Translations under genes and position numbers: made by a program | Notes under the pieces: model-generated | What the model was told of the DNA's origin: nothing | Database searches by the model: none | What the model saw: only the letters and a program-made list of their open reading frames with translations | Assembly (NCBI GenBank): GCA_025458415.1 | Contig: JALOSN010000120.1 | Coordinates: forward strand, 1 to 5,034 | Source: Hydrogenophaga sp. | GTDB taxonomy: Bacteria > Pseudomonadota > Gammaproteobacteria > Burkholderiales > Burkholderiaceae_C | Reading direction: 5' to 3' | Length of the DNA stretch: 5,034 bases | In this document: positions 4,018 through 5,034 of the stretch, one piece after another | How the letters are laid out: each line of letters starts with the position of its first letter | How positions within the stretch are numbered: the first letter of the stretch is position 1

Positions 4018-5034
4018 TCAGGCCTTGGCCAGGTTCGGGTAGCGCACGTGCTCGACCAGCTCCTGGATCTCGCGCTTGGGCGCGGGGGTCAGCAGGCTGA
4101 CGATGATGATCACCGCAAAGCCCACCGGCACGCCGAAGATGCCTGCGGAGATGGGCTGGATGCCACCCCAGAGCTCGATCGGCGACGTGACACCGAACAC
4201 GCCGCGCAGCCACACCTGGGTCGTGGCCATGTAGTAGAAGGTGATGCTGAAACCGGCGATCATGCCCAGCACCGCGCCCCACTTGGTGGCCCGCTTCCAG
4301 AAGATGCCCAGCGTGAGCGCCGGGAAGAAACCGGCCGCCGCCAGCGAGAACGCCGCCGACACCAGGAACAGGATGTCCGCCGGTTTCTGCGCCGCCACAT
4401 AGGCGGCCAGCAAGGCCACGATCAGCAGCAGGATCTTGGAGATCATCACGCGGCGCGACGTGGGTGCGTTCGGGTCCATCATCTTGTAGTACAGGTCGTG
4501 CGACAGCGCGTTGGCGATCGTCAGCAGCAGGCCGTCGGCGGTCGACAGCGCCGCCGCCAGACCACCAGCGGCCACCATGCCCGAAATCACGTAGGGCAGG
4601 CCTGCGATCTCCGGCGTGGCCAGCACGATGATGTCGCCTCCGATGCGCATCTCGCCGAGCTGGAAGATGCCGTCCTTGTTGGCATCGGCCACCGACAGCA
4701 GCGCCGGATCGACGCGGCTCCAGTTCTGCACCCAGTCGGGCAACTGGTTGAACGGTGTCCCCACCAGCACGTTGAACACCTCGTACTTCACCAGCACCGC
4801 CAGGGCAGGGGCGGTGAAGTAGAGCAGGAAGATGAAGAACAGCGACCAGGTGACCGACTGCCTCGCCTCCTTGACCGAGGGTGTGGTGTAGTAGCGCATC
4901 AGGATGTGCGGCAGCGCAGCCGTGCCGACCATCAGGCAGAACACCAGCGCCAGGAAGTTCCAGCGTGAGGTGTCGTAGGTCTGCTGTGCCTTCTCGTCGC
5001 CCTTCGGGTCACCCGCGAACTGCTGCGCATGGCG
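4018..5034 (-). CDS. Sodium:solute symporter, VC_2705/acetate-permease-like, C-terminal part
   Basis: This is the C-terminal 338 residues of an inner-membrane SSS-family transporter that would import a small carboxylate such as acetate with Na+ or another cation. The N-terminal part runs off the right edge. About seven hydrophobic spans are visible, roughly at residues 26-43, 61-84, 145-165, 198-215, 221-244, 251-270 and 299-318 of the visible part. The ALSTADGLLLTIANALSHD stretch (Ser164, Thr165; bases 4540-4545) corresponds to the SSS sodium-site segment, and GTAALPHILMRYYTTPS is typical of ActP-like members. A long hydrophilic loop after the second visible span carries a 12-residue EF-hand-like motif, DANKDGIFQLGE (4651-4686). 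The tail, PKREIQELVEHVRYP, is typical of the group. Members of this group often follow a small DUF4212 membrane subunit, which would lie beyond the window. The family is clear; the substrate is not proven, so no symbol is given. Confidence 0.92.
   Translation of the reverse strand, partial: RHAQQFAGDPKGDEKAQQTYDTSRWNFLALVFCLMVGTAALPHILMRYYTTPSVKEARQSVTWSLFFIFLLYFTAPALAVLVKYEVFNVLVGTPFNQLPDWVQNWSRVDPALLSVADANKDGIFQLGEMRIGGDIIVLATPEIAGLPYVISGMVAAGGLAAALSTADGLLLTIANALSHDLYYKMMDPNAPTSRRVMISKILLLIVALLAAYVAAQKPADILFLVSAAFSLAAAGFFPALTLGIFWKRATKWGAVLGMIAGFSITFYYMATTQVWLRGVFGVTSPIELWGGIQPISAGIFGVPVGFAVIIIVSLLTPAPKREIQELVEHVRYPNLAKA

Noticed and set aside
4048..4968. Plus-strand open frame of 306 codons opposite the symporter
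   Set aside because: The translation is a low-complexity Arg/Gln/His/Gly mixture, whereas the minus strand reads a textbook membrane carrier.

Overview
The window is about 5 kb of GC-rich DNA. Codon use, protein character and gene content suggest a betaproteobacterium of the order Burkholderiales, most likely a Comamonadaceae-type genome (inferred from recalled protein similarity; no database search was possible). It looks like chromosomal housekeeping and respiratory sequence. I see no insertion sequence, phage gene, CRISPR array, tRNA or rRNA.

Layout. (1) 2-1252, plus strand: the C-terminal ~416 residues of a UvrD/Rep-family DNA helicase, best matching Rep; the N-terminal half lies outside the window. 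(2) 1245-1739, plus: a small exported protein of unknown function whose GTG start overlaps the rep stop. (3) 1740-1988: a 249-base intergenic region holding the upstream control region of the next gene. It contains a tandem ATAG/CTAT array resembling an OxyR operator and, downstream, an FNR/Anr-like box spaced for a class II promoter. (4) 1989-3008, plus: a complete periplasmic di-haem cytochrome c peroxidase, followed by two hairpins, the second a strong intrinsic terminator. (5) 3120-3148: a promoter whose spacer is occupied by a Fur-box-like palindrome. (6) 3197-3535 and 3532-3924, plus: two small unrecognised genes overlapping by ATGA. The first product is His-rich; the second has a predicted coiled coil and a C-terminal Cys/His cluster. 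(7) 3967-3999: a bidirectional terminator shared with the convergent gene. (8) 4018-5034, minus: the C-terminal 338 residues of a sodium:solute symporter of the acetate-permease-like VC_2705 group, with an EF-hand-like loop.

How they fit together. The peroxidase would take electrons from the periplasmic cytochrome pool to reduce H2O2. Its upstream region looks designed for joint peroxide (OxyR) and low-oxygen (FNR/Anr) control, the logic known for E. coli ccp. The two-gene operon after it looks iron-repressed and is the best candidate here for an undescribed function. The helicase/exported-protein pair and the symporter are separate transcription units with no evident functional link to the middle of the window.
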